From assembly GCA_910592205.1 (NCBI GenBank), contig CAJVPJ010000448.1, positions 1-24,852 on the forward strand: a stretch of DNA of 24,852 nucleotides. The letters run 5' to 3'. Below are positions 11,401 through 20,847 of this stretch, one piece after another; within the stretch, counting starts at the first letter, position 1, and each line of letters opens with the position of its first letter. The stretch is from Paraglomus occultum. Taxonomy: Eukaryota; Glomeromycota; Glomeromycetes; Paraglomerales; Paraglomeraceae. The position numbers were made by a program, and so were the translations under genes. The notes under the pieces were generated by a model. The model ran no database searches. It saw only the letters and a program-made list of their open reading frames with translations, and was not told where the DNA came from.

Positions 11401-12504
11401 ATGAAAGAAGATCAATATAAGTTATATCACAGAGCAGCTGAACAAGGAGACGCCATTGCTCAATATATTCTTGCATTACGTTATGAAAATGGAACTAGTT
11501 GAATGGTATAAAAAAGCTGCTGAACAAGGATATGCCAGTGCTCAATTTAATCTTGCTGTACATTATGAAAATGGAATTGGAGTAGAAAAAGATGAACAGC
11601 AAGCAGTTGAATGGTATAAAAAAGCTGCTGAACAAGGAGATTCCAGTGCTCAATTTAATCTTGCTGTATGTTACAGAGATGGAACTGGGATAGAAAAAGA
11701 TGAACAGCAAGCAGTTGAATGGTACAAAAAAGCTGCTGAACAAGGATATGCCAGTGCTCAATTTAATCTTGCTGTATGTTATGACAATGGAACTGGGATA
11801 GAAAAAGATGAACAGCAAGCAGTTGAATGGTACAAAAAAGCTGCTGAACAAGGAGATTCCAGTGCTCAATTTAATCTTGCATTATGTTATAAAATGGAAC
11901 TGGGGTAGAAAGAGATCAACAGCAAGCAGTCAAATGGTATAAAAAAGCTGCTGAACAAGGAGTTGCCAGTGCTCAATTTAATCTTGCTGTGTGTTATGAC
12001 AATGGAACTGGGGTAGAAAAAGATAAACAGCAAGCAGTTGAATGGTATAGAAAAGCTGCTGAACAAGGATATGCCAGTGCTCAATTTAATCTTGCATTAT
12101 GTTATAAAAATGGAACTGGGGTAGAAAGAGATGAACAAAAGGCAGTTGATTTATATCAGAGTGCAGTAAAACAGGCACATTTATCAGTGCTAGTTAAAAA
12201 CAATAAGCATTATAGTAAAGCAGTTGGATTAAATTTTGGAATTGATTCAGTAACTAGTTTGTGTCAATTAGCAGCTAAAAAAGGAAATGTTTATGGACAA
12301 TATATTCTTGGTTTGTATTATGAGAATGGAGTTGGGGTAGAAATGAATATTAAAAAGGCACTTGAGTTATATGAAAGTGCAGCTGAACAGGGATATAGTA
12401 AAGCACGAAATAAGGTATATACTTTTTATGAAAATGGGTCAGAAGTGAAGGAAAAAATTAGACAGAAGATTGAGTTAATAAAAAGTAGTTTGATAGCAGA
12501 TTAG
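11401..12504 (+). CDS. Sel1-repeat (SEL1-like TPR) protein, frame broken twice
   Basis: Starting at ATG 11401, the protein is almost wholly Sel1-like repeats of 36 residues, each with the signature AAEQG..SAQFNLA..Y.NGTGVEKD. These form two-helix solenoid units that scaffold protein-protein contacts. At least nine units can be read: an initial divergent one, six or seven near-identical ones, and two or three diverged C-terminal ones (ending with an EKIRQKIELIKSS helix). The frame is interrupted twice. After NGT at about 11496, 26 bp of the consensus unit are missing, so the frame runs into TGA. At about 11890 a run of five A has become four, shifting into TAG at 11906. The rest (from about 11892 to 12502) is open. 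Either the gene is a recent pseudogene, or the homopolymer break is a sequencing slip and only the deletion is real. Cytosolic, no signal peptide visible. AMF genomes carry many Sel1 genes, often beside kinases of the type seen here. Confidence 0.82.
11498..12144 (+). repeat. Tandem 108-bp coding repeat array
   Basis: Units begin GTTGAATGGTA (or a close variant) at 11498, 11606, 11714, 11822, 11929 and 12037, with a seventh starting at 12145. Spacing is exactly 108 bp except 11822-11929, which is 107 because of the homopolymer deletion. Units are nearly identical at DNA level, including silent positions, and alternate between GGATATGCC and GGAGATTCC variants. This indicates recent expansion by unequal crossing-over or slippage, later than the divergent C-terminal units. 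Confidence 0.93.
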
Positions 12505-12887
12505 CTATAGATATAAAATTGAAAAGTGTTATTATTAATATTGACAAAATGATATTTGTTATATTAATATTAGGGAGTAAATTGCTGAAAAGATTTAATT
12601 GATTTATTTAACAAATATATTGTAAACTATCTTATTATCGTAAGTTATGTTTTGTATTAGTATTAGTATGGAATATGAGTATGGTTTAGATTTGACTGGT
12701 ATTAGTATGGCACGGGAAATTATAACTTGACAATATTATAAATTGTTTCAGGTGTTAGTGACGATTGTAATAACCAGTTTTTTATTCACTTCAGATTTAT
12801 TTGATCATCAAAAATTCATTGGATGTATTTTGGTGCACTTGTATCATGAATGCTTGGTGATAACATCCTGAATTCTATTTGGTATTA

Positions 12888-13130
12888 GTATTGATCGCAC
12901 CATACCTTTTCCGAAATCGCTTCCCAAATCTTTCCCACTACCTTTTGTAGTTCACCAACACTTGAAGGCTGATAATTGCGTTTTCGAATTCCTACTGAAG
13001 CCCACAAGTTCTCAGATCAGGACTTTAAGAAGGCCATGGAAGCACCTCTATATTTTGAGAGTGAAGAAACTCTCGTGCAATCTTCGACGTGTGGACGGTA
13101 CATTGTCTTCCTGAAAACTGAACTTTTTTC
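12888..13130 (-). pseudogene. Tc1-like transposase C-terminal fragment
   Basis: Three minus-strand frames together read as the end of a Tc1 DDE transposase: FQEDNVPSTRR (normally FQxDNAPxH, second Asp), VLPWPS-stop-SPDL (normally WPSQSPDLNPIE), then ENLWASVGIRKR and a helical C-terminus through ELQKVVGKIWEAISEK. The third acidic residue region is damaged by a stop and frameshift. Dead. Confidence 0.75.
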
Positions 13131-13194
13131 TGGTTTGCTGGGAAAATGTTTGAGTGTGGGAATTGCATAAGTGGAAAGTATCTCTGGCATACGT

Positions 13195-13458
13195 TTAGCA
13201 GTATATATTGGAGTTTTCCGTCTTGATAGCCTTCGATCTTTGCCGTTTTTGGCAGTCGATCTGATCGTTTTTTAGAAGGTTATAAACTGCAAGATATCTT
13301 GTAATTGTTGCATGATAACATCCTACAACTTTTGCAATGTCTGTATTATGATGACTTGATTTTTTGACTGCAATAATGCTTTTTTTTTGTACAAAAGTTA
13401 ATTCTTTACCAAGATCCATTACGCGAAAAATTGAAATGATAGAGATTTTTAAACCCAA
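13195..13458 (-). pseudogene. Tc1-like transposase N-terminal DNA-binding fragment
   Basis: The open frame contains, from an internal Met at about 13419, a Tc1-type helix-turn-helix: LGKELTFVQKKSIIAVKK, then TDIAKVVGCYHATITRYL and a basic KRQRSKAIK linker. This is the inverted-repeat-binding domain; the catalytic domain does not follow in frame. The 13 codons before that Met are probably not part of the original gene. Confidence 0.7.
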
Positions 13459-13609
13459 TTTTTGCTACCCGTAAACGATTAAACCAAAACAATAAATAAC
13501 AATCCATTTAAGTGATATAGGCAAATATGGTATAAAAATTATAAGCATTAACAAATTTATTAAATTAGTTAACTTTCGACCGTGCAATACTTTTGGTACC
13601 CCCCTGTAC

Positions 13610-14036
13610 ATAGTTTTTTTTGAACCTCAATAAATAGGTTGCGCGACTTACACTATACATTATTACTATCTGCTTGCGGGTCATTCAATTGCTACAAATG
13701 CTTTGCTAATGTTATTTATGGCGAATAAGTCTGAAAGAGTTATACATATACACACGCGGATGTAATGTTTATTATCACAACTGTCCGATAATCCCCTTAC
13801 AACATACTCTTCCGCATTATTAAAATCTCTTCTTCCAAATTTTCTAGTCTATTTAACAACCTGATACTAACGCTTCTTGTAATTAGCTAGCTCGTTATGA
13901 CTCAGTAATTAATTAAACGAACTAAATAATAAAGACAGTAAATTATCTACTTTTAAAGTTTCTAGATCTCGTTTCCTTCTCACCTCAGCGATTTCTGCCG
14001 CGCAAACTGTTGTAAACCGACCTTAATTAAAAAGAA
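13610..14036. other. Intergenic region between the old Tc1 element and the TVP38 3' end
   Basis: AT-rich; expected to contain the 3' untranslated region of the minus-strand TVP38 gene. No gene or repeat recognised. Confidence 0.45.
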
Positions 14037-16233
14037 TTAAATTGCAGGCTTGGACATTCTCCTCTGCACAGGTCCACTGTGTCTCTCGCTCACACTAGTC
14101 GCAACTGACTGTACCAACCCATCGCCTTCATTATCTATCCTCTCAACAGTCTCATTAGAATCATCACTATTTACACTTTCATCATCAACAGCCTCGACAG
14201 TATTAAAGATTGATCCACGTTCGCCGCTCGCACCGTTATCAACAAAACCGACTGTTCTTTTATGTTCATTTGTAGAACTTTTAGATTTCCCCCCATTACT
14301 GCGACGAGAATCAAACGGGTTGGAGAATATTGGTTGCAAAGATTCATTGATAAATGTCGGATTAATCTCTTCTACCAAAAGTCCAGAATTCTCACATCCG
14401 TGAAGCTCACTTCCACCATGTTGATTTCCCTTCTCTATCAGCGCATCCCGATCAGTGTGGTTACTTTGATCCTCGACGTTACAGCCGCCCTTTTTCCCCT
14501 CTTCATCATAACAATATTCATATTCACAATCGTATCTGTCCTCATCTTCCTCGACCTCCTTGACCATTCTTCTAGCAACAAACCAAATGTATACTACTAC
14601 TCCGATGCCAATGACAATACCGACAATTCCCATAGCTATTTTTAATATATCGGCTGTCGACAATGGGGAATTAGAGATGTCACCTCCGCTCCCATCACCT
14701 TCATGTCCCTCGCTCGAGAAATGAGCCGAGAATGAAGATAGCGTCGACCCAATGTATACGTGAATTACAAGTTTGGAAAGAGAGAGTGCAGTGGCGCATG
14801 CAAAAGTATGGAGAGGAATATTGGTAGCAGAAAGAAGTGTGTTGAAAACATTGTAAGGGTAAGGAGCTAGACGTATTAGGAACAAGAGCTGCGTTTTTGT
14901 TTCGAGAATGGATATACAATTTTTGTGGATGGGAAGGAAAACGAATTAGTAGATCATCTTATCCATATAGCCTTTTTCAGACTTGTTCTATTGCTAATAA
15001 TAGAGACAACGACCCACAACACGCGGTTGCCATACCGTAACTTAAATACATCACACTCAATCTTCATTCGCCCTCTCCCCTGCTTACCTTAAACCCTTTC
15101 TTCTCGATTGCTCTGACAATACCTCTCATGTGCTTGTTCTTTCTCAACAATTTCCTAACCGACGCGTTACCCCACTTTCTCGAAATCGCAAACACAGTAA
15201 CCCCCCCTGATAATGCAGCGAAATAGGAAATTATAAATCCACGAAAAATACCAAATGTAAAGCCGGAAAGAGTTATCAAAGTTGAATAGCCGATGACGAG
15301 TGGAAAAGTTGTGATATATATTAGAGCATAGAGAATCATGGCTCCGCTGTGTAGATAGAAAAGAAACATTTTCGAAAAAATGAGTGGCAAATCTTGGGGC
15401 TATACACATATTTACTGTTTTATATTCTATATACTGTCCATGTCCCCCCTCCCCCCAATCCCTCAGTTACCTCTGCTATTCGCTCTCCATTTATAAAACC
15501 GCCTTTTTCTCCGTCTACTCACCCAATACCCAATTCCTTGACATATTCTGCCAATCTTTCAAGTGCTAATATGACTTCCATTCGATAAATGACAACGAAA
15601 CATAATGTACACAGCGATATCACCGCCCATGTAATCAACGGTGCCCATGGTTGGAGGATGGTTAAAAACGAACTCAACTTTCGATTTGGTTTTGGATCTG
15701 AATCAATTATATTGATGGGGGGAGAAAAGTCAGCAAGAATTTTTCAAATCGTGTTTAAGAAAAAGGTTGGAGGTTGACTTACGAATTGACGCTTGGTTAT
15801 GTACAGACGAAGACAAGGATGATAGTACTGGTATCGGTAATGTGTTTGGATTTTGTTTATGCTCTTGGTAGTCATCAGGAAAGGTTATTATTGATGCGGA
15901 AGAGGAAAGTGAAAATGCTTTACGATGCTTGATTTGTTTTATCGGAACGGTCGGTTCTTGTGATACGGGTGATGTCGGTGAAGATACAGGTGCTGGTACA
16001 ACGGCTGATGATGATAGCTTCCCTAATGTAAGCGTTGTTGCTGATTGACTCAAACTTCTCGAATGCGTCGAATTCGATTTATTCGACTGTCTATGAAATG
16101 TCTGTGCATGGTGAACTGGTAATGTAGGTGACTGCAGCCTATCGGGTAGAGACGACGATGCGCCTACTGCTTGTGAGTTGGTTTGGGTTGATACGGAGAG
16201 TGCGGTCGGGCGTGTTTTCAGTAATTTAAACAT
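14037..16233 (-). CDS. TVP38: TVP38/TMEM64-family membrane protein (SNARE-associated Golgi domain), four exons
   Basis: Minus-strand exons 16233-15783, 15697-15523, 15346-15088 and 14888-14037 join in phases 1, 2 and 0 without a stop, giving 578 residues. Introns are 85, 176 and 199 bp, with GTAAGT, GTGAGT and GTAAGC donors. Residues 1-150 are Ser/Thr/Pro-rich and probably disordered and cytosolic. A membrane helix follows at about 170-188. Exon 3 carries the family core: FP, then GYSTLITLSGFTFG, GFIISYF, ISRKW and a basic VRKLLRKNK loop ending GFK. Exon 4 resumes LIRLAPYPYN, followed by ATALSLSKLVIHVYIGS, the diagnostic SNARE_assoc (PF09335/DedA-like) blocks. Yeast Tvp38 is a Tlg2-vesicle/Golgi membrane protein; relatives TMEM41B and VMP1 are lipid scramblases, a role only inferred here. 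Unusually, an extra hydrophobic helix at about 377-399 and an acidic, Ser-rich tail of about 180 residues follow the core. No damage seen. Confidence 0.92.
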
Positions 16234-16390
16234 GTCCGGTTTGCCAGATTTTCAAACAAGTTGGTAGCGGGATAAAAAGGAGGGGAAGGTTTTGTATTAG
16301 TAAAGAGCAATAAATGGTATGTAGGGGGAGGTGAGAAGGAGAGAGATGGGGGAAGACGGAAGGGGTTTGCCGCTTGTTTATAAATTAATA

Positions 16391-16627
16391 TTAATACATT
16401 AAGATATAATTAACAATTTTATTTTTCTCCTCGGGTAGCATGGTAATGACATATCTCGGTTGAAAGACCCGATCGATTACTTTTTGTATCATCCTGCAGA
16501 ATGGATTATGATTAAGGGACCTACCACAAAAGTAAGCATCTAATAGTTTGCCGTTTAGTGTTACTCTACAGTGCATTATCCAATCGTGTAAAATTGTAGT
16601 TACAAAGAAAAGTTGCACATATTTGTA
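16391..16627 (-). other. Orphan coding fragment of unknown family
   Basis: A minus-strand frame of about 75 codons ends at TAA 16391-16393 and looks coding: FVTTILHDWIMHCRVTLNG, then DAYFCGRSLNH, PFCRMIQKVIDRVF, QPRYVITMLPEE. Composition is balanced, with three Cys and two Trp/Tyr-rich stretches, unlike chance AT-rich ORFs nearby. There is no ATG at the start and a stop lies a few codons upstream, so it is either a last exon (an AG precedes it near 16640) or a relic. I do not recognise the family. It lies about 160 bp upstream of the TVP38 start on the same strand. Confidence 0.4.
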
Positions 16628-16639
16628 TTGTTGTTACTT

Positions 16640-17600
16640 TACAAAGCCGATGTATGACGCGACGTTATTTGTGGTGTTCTGTTTAATATGAAGATATTAT
16701 TGTAACATCTTGATAATCAAATTATAAACATTGCTTCAAACTCGGCGAGATTGTATCTCTGGGTAGCCGAGAAAATTTATAGTGATAATGTGCCCTCGAT
16801 TTGTTAATTATAAGTACAGAATTACCAGCAGTCTATAATAGGAAAAGCAGAATCTTCGCTCTTTAGCCATCTAATGCTTGTTACGATGTAACCAAAAACG
16901 TTCTAGTCATTATTTAACAAAACAAATATTAATATGTACTCTTTCCTAACATTCGATTTCAACATTATCACCTTATCCTACTAATATCAACGTCGACCAT
17001 ACTAATAAAAATGACACATGGTCACGTGATATAAGTGCTGCGTCCCGTGTTGCTTTTCACCCGATATCCAAAAACTGAGGGTTTCGCCCAATCTCATAGA
17101 AGACAGTCAATGAGACATTAGTGACTAATTCCGGTTGGAATAGTCCTCCATTGTTGTCTCTCATCCGGCGTGTTAGAGACTTTGGTTATTTCCGTGATTA
17201 CTTTTAAGAAATTTGGTTCAAACACTATATTTCAAATATGGGTTCAGATACTTTATTAAGCTAAATGTGATTCAAACAATTCCTGGCGAGAGGGAACTTT
17301 CTATTACGAAAGATTTTATCTTCTTCTACCATGAACGAAGATACAATAAGACAATACTCAATTTAACACGAGTGTTATCGCATAACTGAAAATAACAATT
17401 AATTCACTTGAAAAAACCACGTGTCTTCCGCATAATCAGATCCCAGCTTGTGCACAAGGTAAGCACGCCCGATGGGTAGATTATTAGCGCCTGGTACAGC
17501 GTGTTTGGCATATGGAATGCGTTTGGAATGACACCATTAACAAACATGGTGTCTCGAACGAAATACAGCTCTTGAAGTGGAAAATACAACGACTGTTTTC
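16640..17600. other. Intergenic region
   Basis: About 1 kb of AT-rich sequence. A 61-codon minus-strand frame at 17404-17589 has no recognisable motif; it follows the Tc1-like fragment at 17614 but does not read as transposase. Nothing else supported. Confidence 0.4.
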
Positions 17601-17613
17601 ATCTCTGCGTCCC

Positions 17614-18093
17614 CTAGTGAGCATCATTTTTAAGTATTAGATATCTTGACTCATCGCTGAAAATTACTTTATCCCATTTGCTTGCTAAGTTTCTGGACGT
17701 AGTCCTTGAGGGTTCGACCCCTTCTCTTTCCGAGTTAAAGGCAATAGTGTTCTCGCCTATTACTGCATTATAAGCTGCCAATCCGTGAGCCGCGATCCAC
17801 GCTTCGTTTGGCGTAATAGCTAACAGAGGATCATATTCGTCAGCGTTTGAAACCTTGACAACTCCTGGATGAGCTGCTTCAAAGAGAAAATGCTGATATT
17901 TTTGTAAACCATTCAATTTTTTAAAGAAAATTTCCAACACCGAATTAAGCTGTTTCGTATATTTCTTAACGTCGGCGCTTGATGCATCCGAAAAGAGCTC
18001 TTTGATTACTTCTTTGATGGTCGGGAATGGTTCAAGTTCTGTAATGGAATAGCAGAGACAATTAGAATGTCGTCCAAGTATTGGGGCTTTCAA
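17614..18093 (-). pseudogene. Unknown host-like exon fused to a Tc1-type DDE fragment
   Basis: The minus-strand frame splits into two parts. From about 18048 (after a good acceptor, CTATTCCATTACAG) to about 17720 it reads as an ordinary globular host protein: TIKEVIKELFSDASSADVKK, LNSVLEIFFKKLNG, HPGVVKVSNADEYDPLL, NEAWIAAHGLAAYNAVIGEN. I do not recognise it. From about 17700 to the stop at 17614 it becomes WDKVIFSDESRYLILKND, the segment around the first catalytic Asp of Tc1-family transposases (usually FSDESRF). No further transposase follows. The fusion is in frame, so a Tc1-derived piece has joined the exon or been spliced in. No start codon is convincing upstream; a truncated gene is likelier than a complete one. 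Confidence 0.55.
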
Positions 18094-19399
18094 ATAGATC
18101 TTTCCCGTTGCTTTCTTTCGTTTTAAACATTTTCATTGAAAAGAGAGAAATGGTGATTCGAACTTGTCTATCATTCCTACTCATTTTATAAGTTTTGTCG
18201 GGTCTTAATTACATTGATACATTCGAACATTTGCAACCCCTGTCACAAGGAGTACAATCATAAGGCTCCAGGAATATACATACATATGCTTCGCCATAAT
18301 TAACAGGAGTTTGAATACACGTATATCACAGCCTCAATCTTGTCCTTGTTTCTAATTATAGTACATTAATATTATTTATGTAATATTGAATATTTCTAGT
18401 AAGCTTATTATTATTGGTATGCACTGAATTGCACATGTTTAGTACTGGTATAGAAGACAAATGAATCGAATCAGGGGGCAGCTTTCACATTACTGCGCCA
18501 AGCATGTCGTTGTCTACCCACAGCGGTCGTGTTATCGCAGTTTTCACAGCAACATCACGGATGTCAAACTGCCAAAATCAATTTAGATTCTTCAAGACAC
18601 TAATTTCAAAGAAATCCCGTTGAAAGGTTTAGAGCAAATAAATTTAACTCATTTGAAAAAAAGAGAATATATTTGTACAAATTTTCTGCCGGTTAAGATA
18701 TCATTCCGCGTGACTCTGATGGTGACACAAAGAGATTTTGTGTGGTGATTGCTTAGAAAGTAAAAAAGAGGAAATGCCCTCCTTGCGAAGGGCAGAATTT
18801 AACAGATATCGGAAGGTGGGGAGATTGTAACTATTGTAAAAACCAAAAAGAGAATTTTTAGGATCCTACAAACACATATATAAAAATACACGAATAAAAC
18901 ACACGCGACGGGGGAAAGGCCGCACGAGACTGAAAAAAATTATGCTTCCAATGTCTTGTTCTGGGATGCGCGCTAATTAAATTGCCAAAATGTAAATCGC
19001 AACCAGGATGTAAATTGCATTTCTAAAAACAGCGTAACAAAAGAATAATTAGTAATTAGATAGACAAACGGTAAGCCACTCAGTTAACCGTTAGACAAGT
19101 ACACCACCGGTTAACCTTTCCGTTATACGGATTAGCGATTTAACAATGTAAAAATAGTCAAGGGATAAGAATAACAAAAAATTGGTCGCACTCACTTCGA
19201 GAATGTCAGAAATTACCTAGCAACAAATGATATAGGTCGCGTGTTATGGTAATATTAAACGAGTGCCGAAGTGAAAACCAAATAACAATTGATAAAGACA
19301 TTGCTATAGGCGTGAAGAATGTTAGGCCAAAATCAAATTCTGGTACATAATACGTAGTATCTAATTTATTGCATGGAGTACGCGCTTTGCGCGATATCT
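18094..19399. other. Intergenic region left of the Tc1/mariner element
   Basis: About 1.3 kb without a convincing gene. A GC-rich patch at about 18900-18930 and two small hairpins (TGCCCT/AGGGCA near 18776-18795; GTTAACCG/CGGTTAAC at 19083-19115) are the only structure noticed. The ORF at 19206-19415 overlaps the transposon end and looks like chance. Confidence 0.4.
19083..19115. repeat. Inverted repeat with 8-bp arms
   Basis: GTTAACCG and CGGTTAAC are perfect reverse complements separated by 17 nt. Outside any coding frame; role unknown. Confidence 0.3.
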
Positions 19400-19401
19400 T
19401 A

Positions 19402-19427
19402 TACTCACTGGACAAAAGTATTGGGAA
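19402..19427. repeat. Left terminal inverted repeat of the Tc1/mariner element
   Basis: Contains ACTGGACAAAAGTATTGG, present in reverse complement at the right end; about 24 bp match. Confidence 0.9.
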
Positions 19428-19555
19428 TTTTGTCGATTATTATGCAGGATGCAAAAAAGAAATCACTTTGAGATTGATTTATGCGATAACGAACTAAGGA
19501 TACTTTATTGATTTTTATATCATTTAATTCGTTAACATTTGCTTTATTCAATAAA

Positions 19556-20515
19556 CTAATTAGTATGATGTAAATTTCCTTTGGCTTTTATGACAGCTTG
19601 TATATGACGAGGCATACTATTCACCAAATTTGCCAATATTTCTCCTTCAAGACCATACCATTCTTCCGTCAGTGCTGCAAACTATTCATTGAGGTTTCTG
19701 GGCAAATTTTCACGTTTTCTCACTCTTCTCTTTTCTCTATATAGAAGAGACATCATATCAATGTCATTATCCTCTTTAAAGCGCTCCACTTCTGCTGTCC
19801 GATGTGGCCTGGCATTATCATCTTGGAAAATCCATATATTGGATTCGTCTAAACTCTCTATAAATGGGAACAGCTGTTCTTCAAGGATGTTTCTATAGAC
19901 TTCCCCTGTAGTCAACCCGTATTAATAGACCGACTCTTTCGGGTAAAACAACCACACACCATCACGCCAGGAGAATGAGCGGCTTTCGGGACTAAACAAT
20001 TTACATCGTATTTCTCATGCGCTTGCCGCCACACCCATTTATGAGAGTCATTTGCAAATAAAACAAATTTTGGTTTATCACTAAATATTATTTCATTCCA
20101 CTCGTATAACCAGGCATTGGTAAATCTTGCAAAAAGAGACGCTTTTTTCTGTTACGCTCTGTAACTAGAGGCTTTCGTTTACCTGCACGAGCATGGTAAC
20201 CTTTTTCATACAGAGCTCTGCGCACAGTTTTTTCACTGACTGGCTTCAACAGAGCGTGGTTTAGTTCTACAGTAAATGATGCAGCCGTTCCTCTTCTGTT
20301 TTTCTTGGTTATACGCACCAGCGAACGAACATTCCTCTCCGAACGCACATTGGCTTCTCGTCATATTTTCAACTGTATTATTGTTATTAAACTTTTGTAT
20401 TATGTTCGGACTGTCTTATATAAAATTTCCTAATTTTTGGCAATTTTACACCACACTTATAAGCTCCAACTATCTCTGCACATTCAATAATAGATAATTC
20501 TCGCGTTTTGACCAT
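19556..20515 (-). pseudogene. Tc1-family transposase pseudogene
   Basis: Start ATG at 20515 (MVKTRELS) leads into a shortened helix-turn-helix region, then a frameshift. From 20348 comes RSLVRITKKNRRGTAAS and a second DNA-binding helix (VSEKTVRRALYEKGYHAR). A frameshift near 20098 gives EWNEIIFSDKPKFVLF (first Asp); another near 19917 gives GEVYRNILEEQLFPF and IWIFQDDNARPHRTAEVERF (second Asp). The expected WPSQSPDLNPIENLW block holding the third acidic residue is missing: the sequence jumps from DNDIDMMSLLY to EKRRVRKRENLPRNLNE. A TAG then interrupts LNE-FAALTEEW before the normal C-terminus. It spans about 320 codons where about 340 are typical. Cannot encode an active transposase. Confidence 0.9.
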
Positions 20516-20653
20516 TTTCTCAAAATAACAACAATATGGTTTGAAATTTTCTTTATTCACAGAGCGGTGCGCATTTTTGCGGTTCGAACACATGTTCTAT
20601 GGATCACTGCATCGTTCACAATGCGTTTTTAAAGTCTTAGTATTGTAAGTATA

Positions 20654-20679
20654 TTCCCAATACTTTTGTCCAGTGAGTG
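20654..20679. repeat. Right terminal inverted repeat of the Tc1/mariner element
   Basis: Contains CCAATACTTTTGTCCAGT, the reverse complement of the left end; followed by TA at 20680-20681. Confidence 0.9.
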
Positions 20680-20847
20680 TAATAGTATTACTCGATTCTA
20701 CAAATTATTATTTTTTTTCCCACATTGTAAAATGTATATCAAAATTGGACGAAGTCAGTGCACTTTGTGCATTAAAATTAAATCTCGTTACAAGTATACT
20801 AAAAACCTAAAAGCTTACTTTTATAATAATCGACCAAGTTGTTTAGG

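Larger units (their letters stand above)
12695..13609 (-). mobile_element. Eroded Tc1/mariner-like element with internal deletion
   Basis: Fragments of a Tc1-type transposase lie in order on the minus strand (13458-13195, then about 13130-12888). The outward-reading ends are similar: CGTGCAATACTTTTGGTACC at 13581-13600, and on the minus strand CGTGCCATACTAATACC at about 12697-12713, consistent with decayed terminal inverted repeats. At about 0.9 kb it lacks the transposase centre, including the first catalytic Asp region. Boundaries are approximate; no target duplication is claimed. Confidence 0.6.
19402..20679 (-). mobile_element. Tc1/mariner-type DNA transposon, inactive
   Basis: Both ends carry the same terminal inverted repeat: CTCACTGGACAAAAGTATTG near 19404 and its reverse complement up to 20678, continuing GGAAT on both sides. 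Flanking TA dinucleotides at 19400-19401 and 20680-20681 fit the TA target-site duplication of this superfamily. The 1278-bp length is typical. Inside, one minus-strand transposase reading is broken by frameshifts and a deletion. The long, nearly perfect inverted repeats suggest moderately recent insertion compared with the older element at 12695. Confidence 0.9.

Noticed and set aside
11495-12084. Minus-strand ORFs opposite the Sel1 array
   Set aside because: Their repetitive FSSFFIPFNCLLFIFFY protein is the antisense of the 108-bp repeat; the plus-strand Sel1 reading is clear.
11498-12144. CRISPR-like or satellite array
   Set aside because: The 108-bp period equals 36 codons and encodes Sel1 repeats; there are no spacers.
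14050-14645. Plus-strand ORFs opposite TVP38 exon 4
   Set aside because: Antisense shadows of the Ser/Asp-rich tail; exon 4 is supported by family motifs and splice phase.
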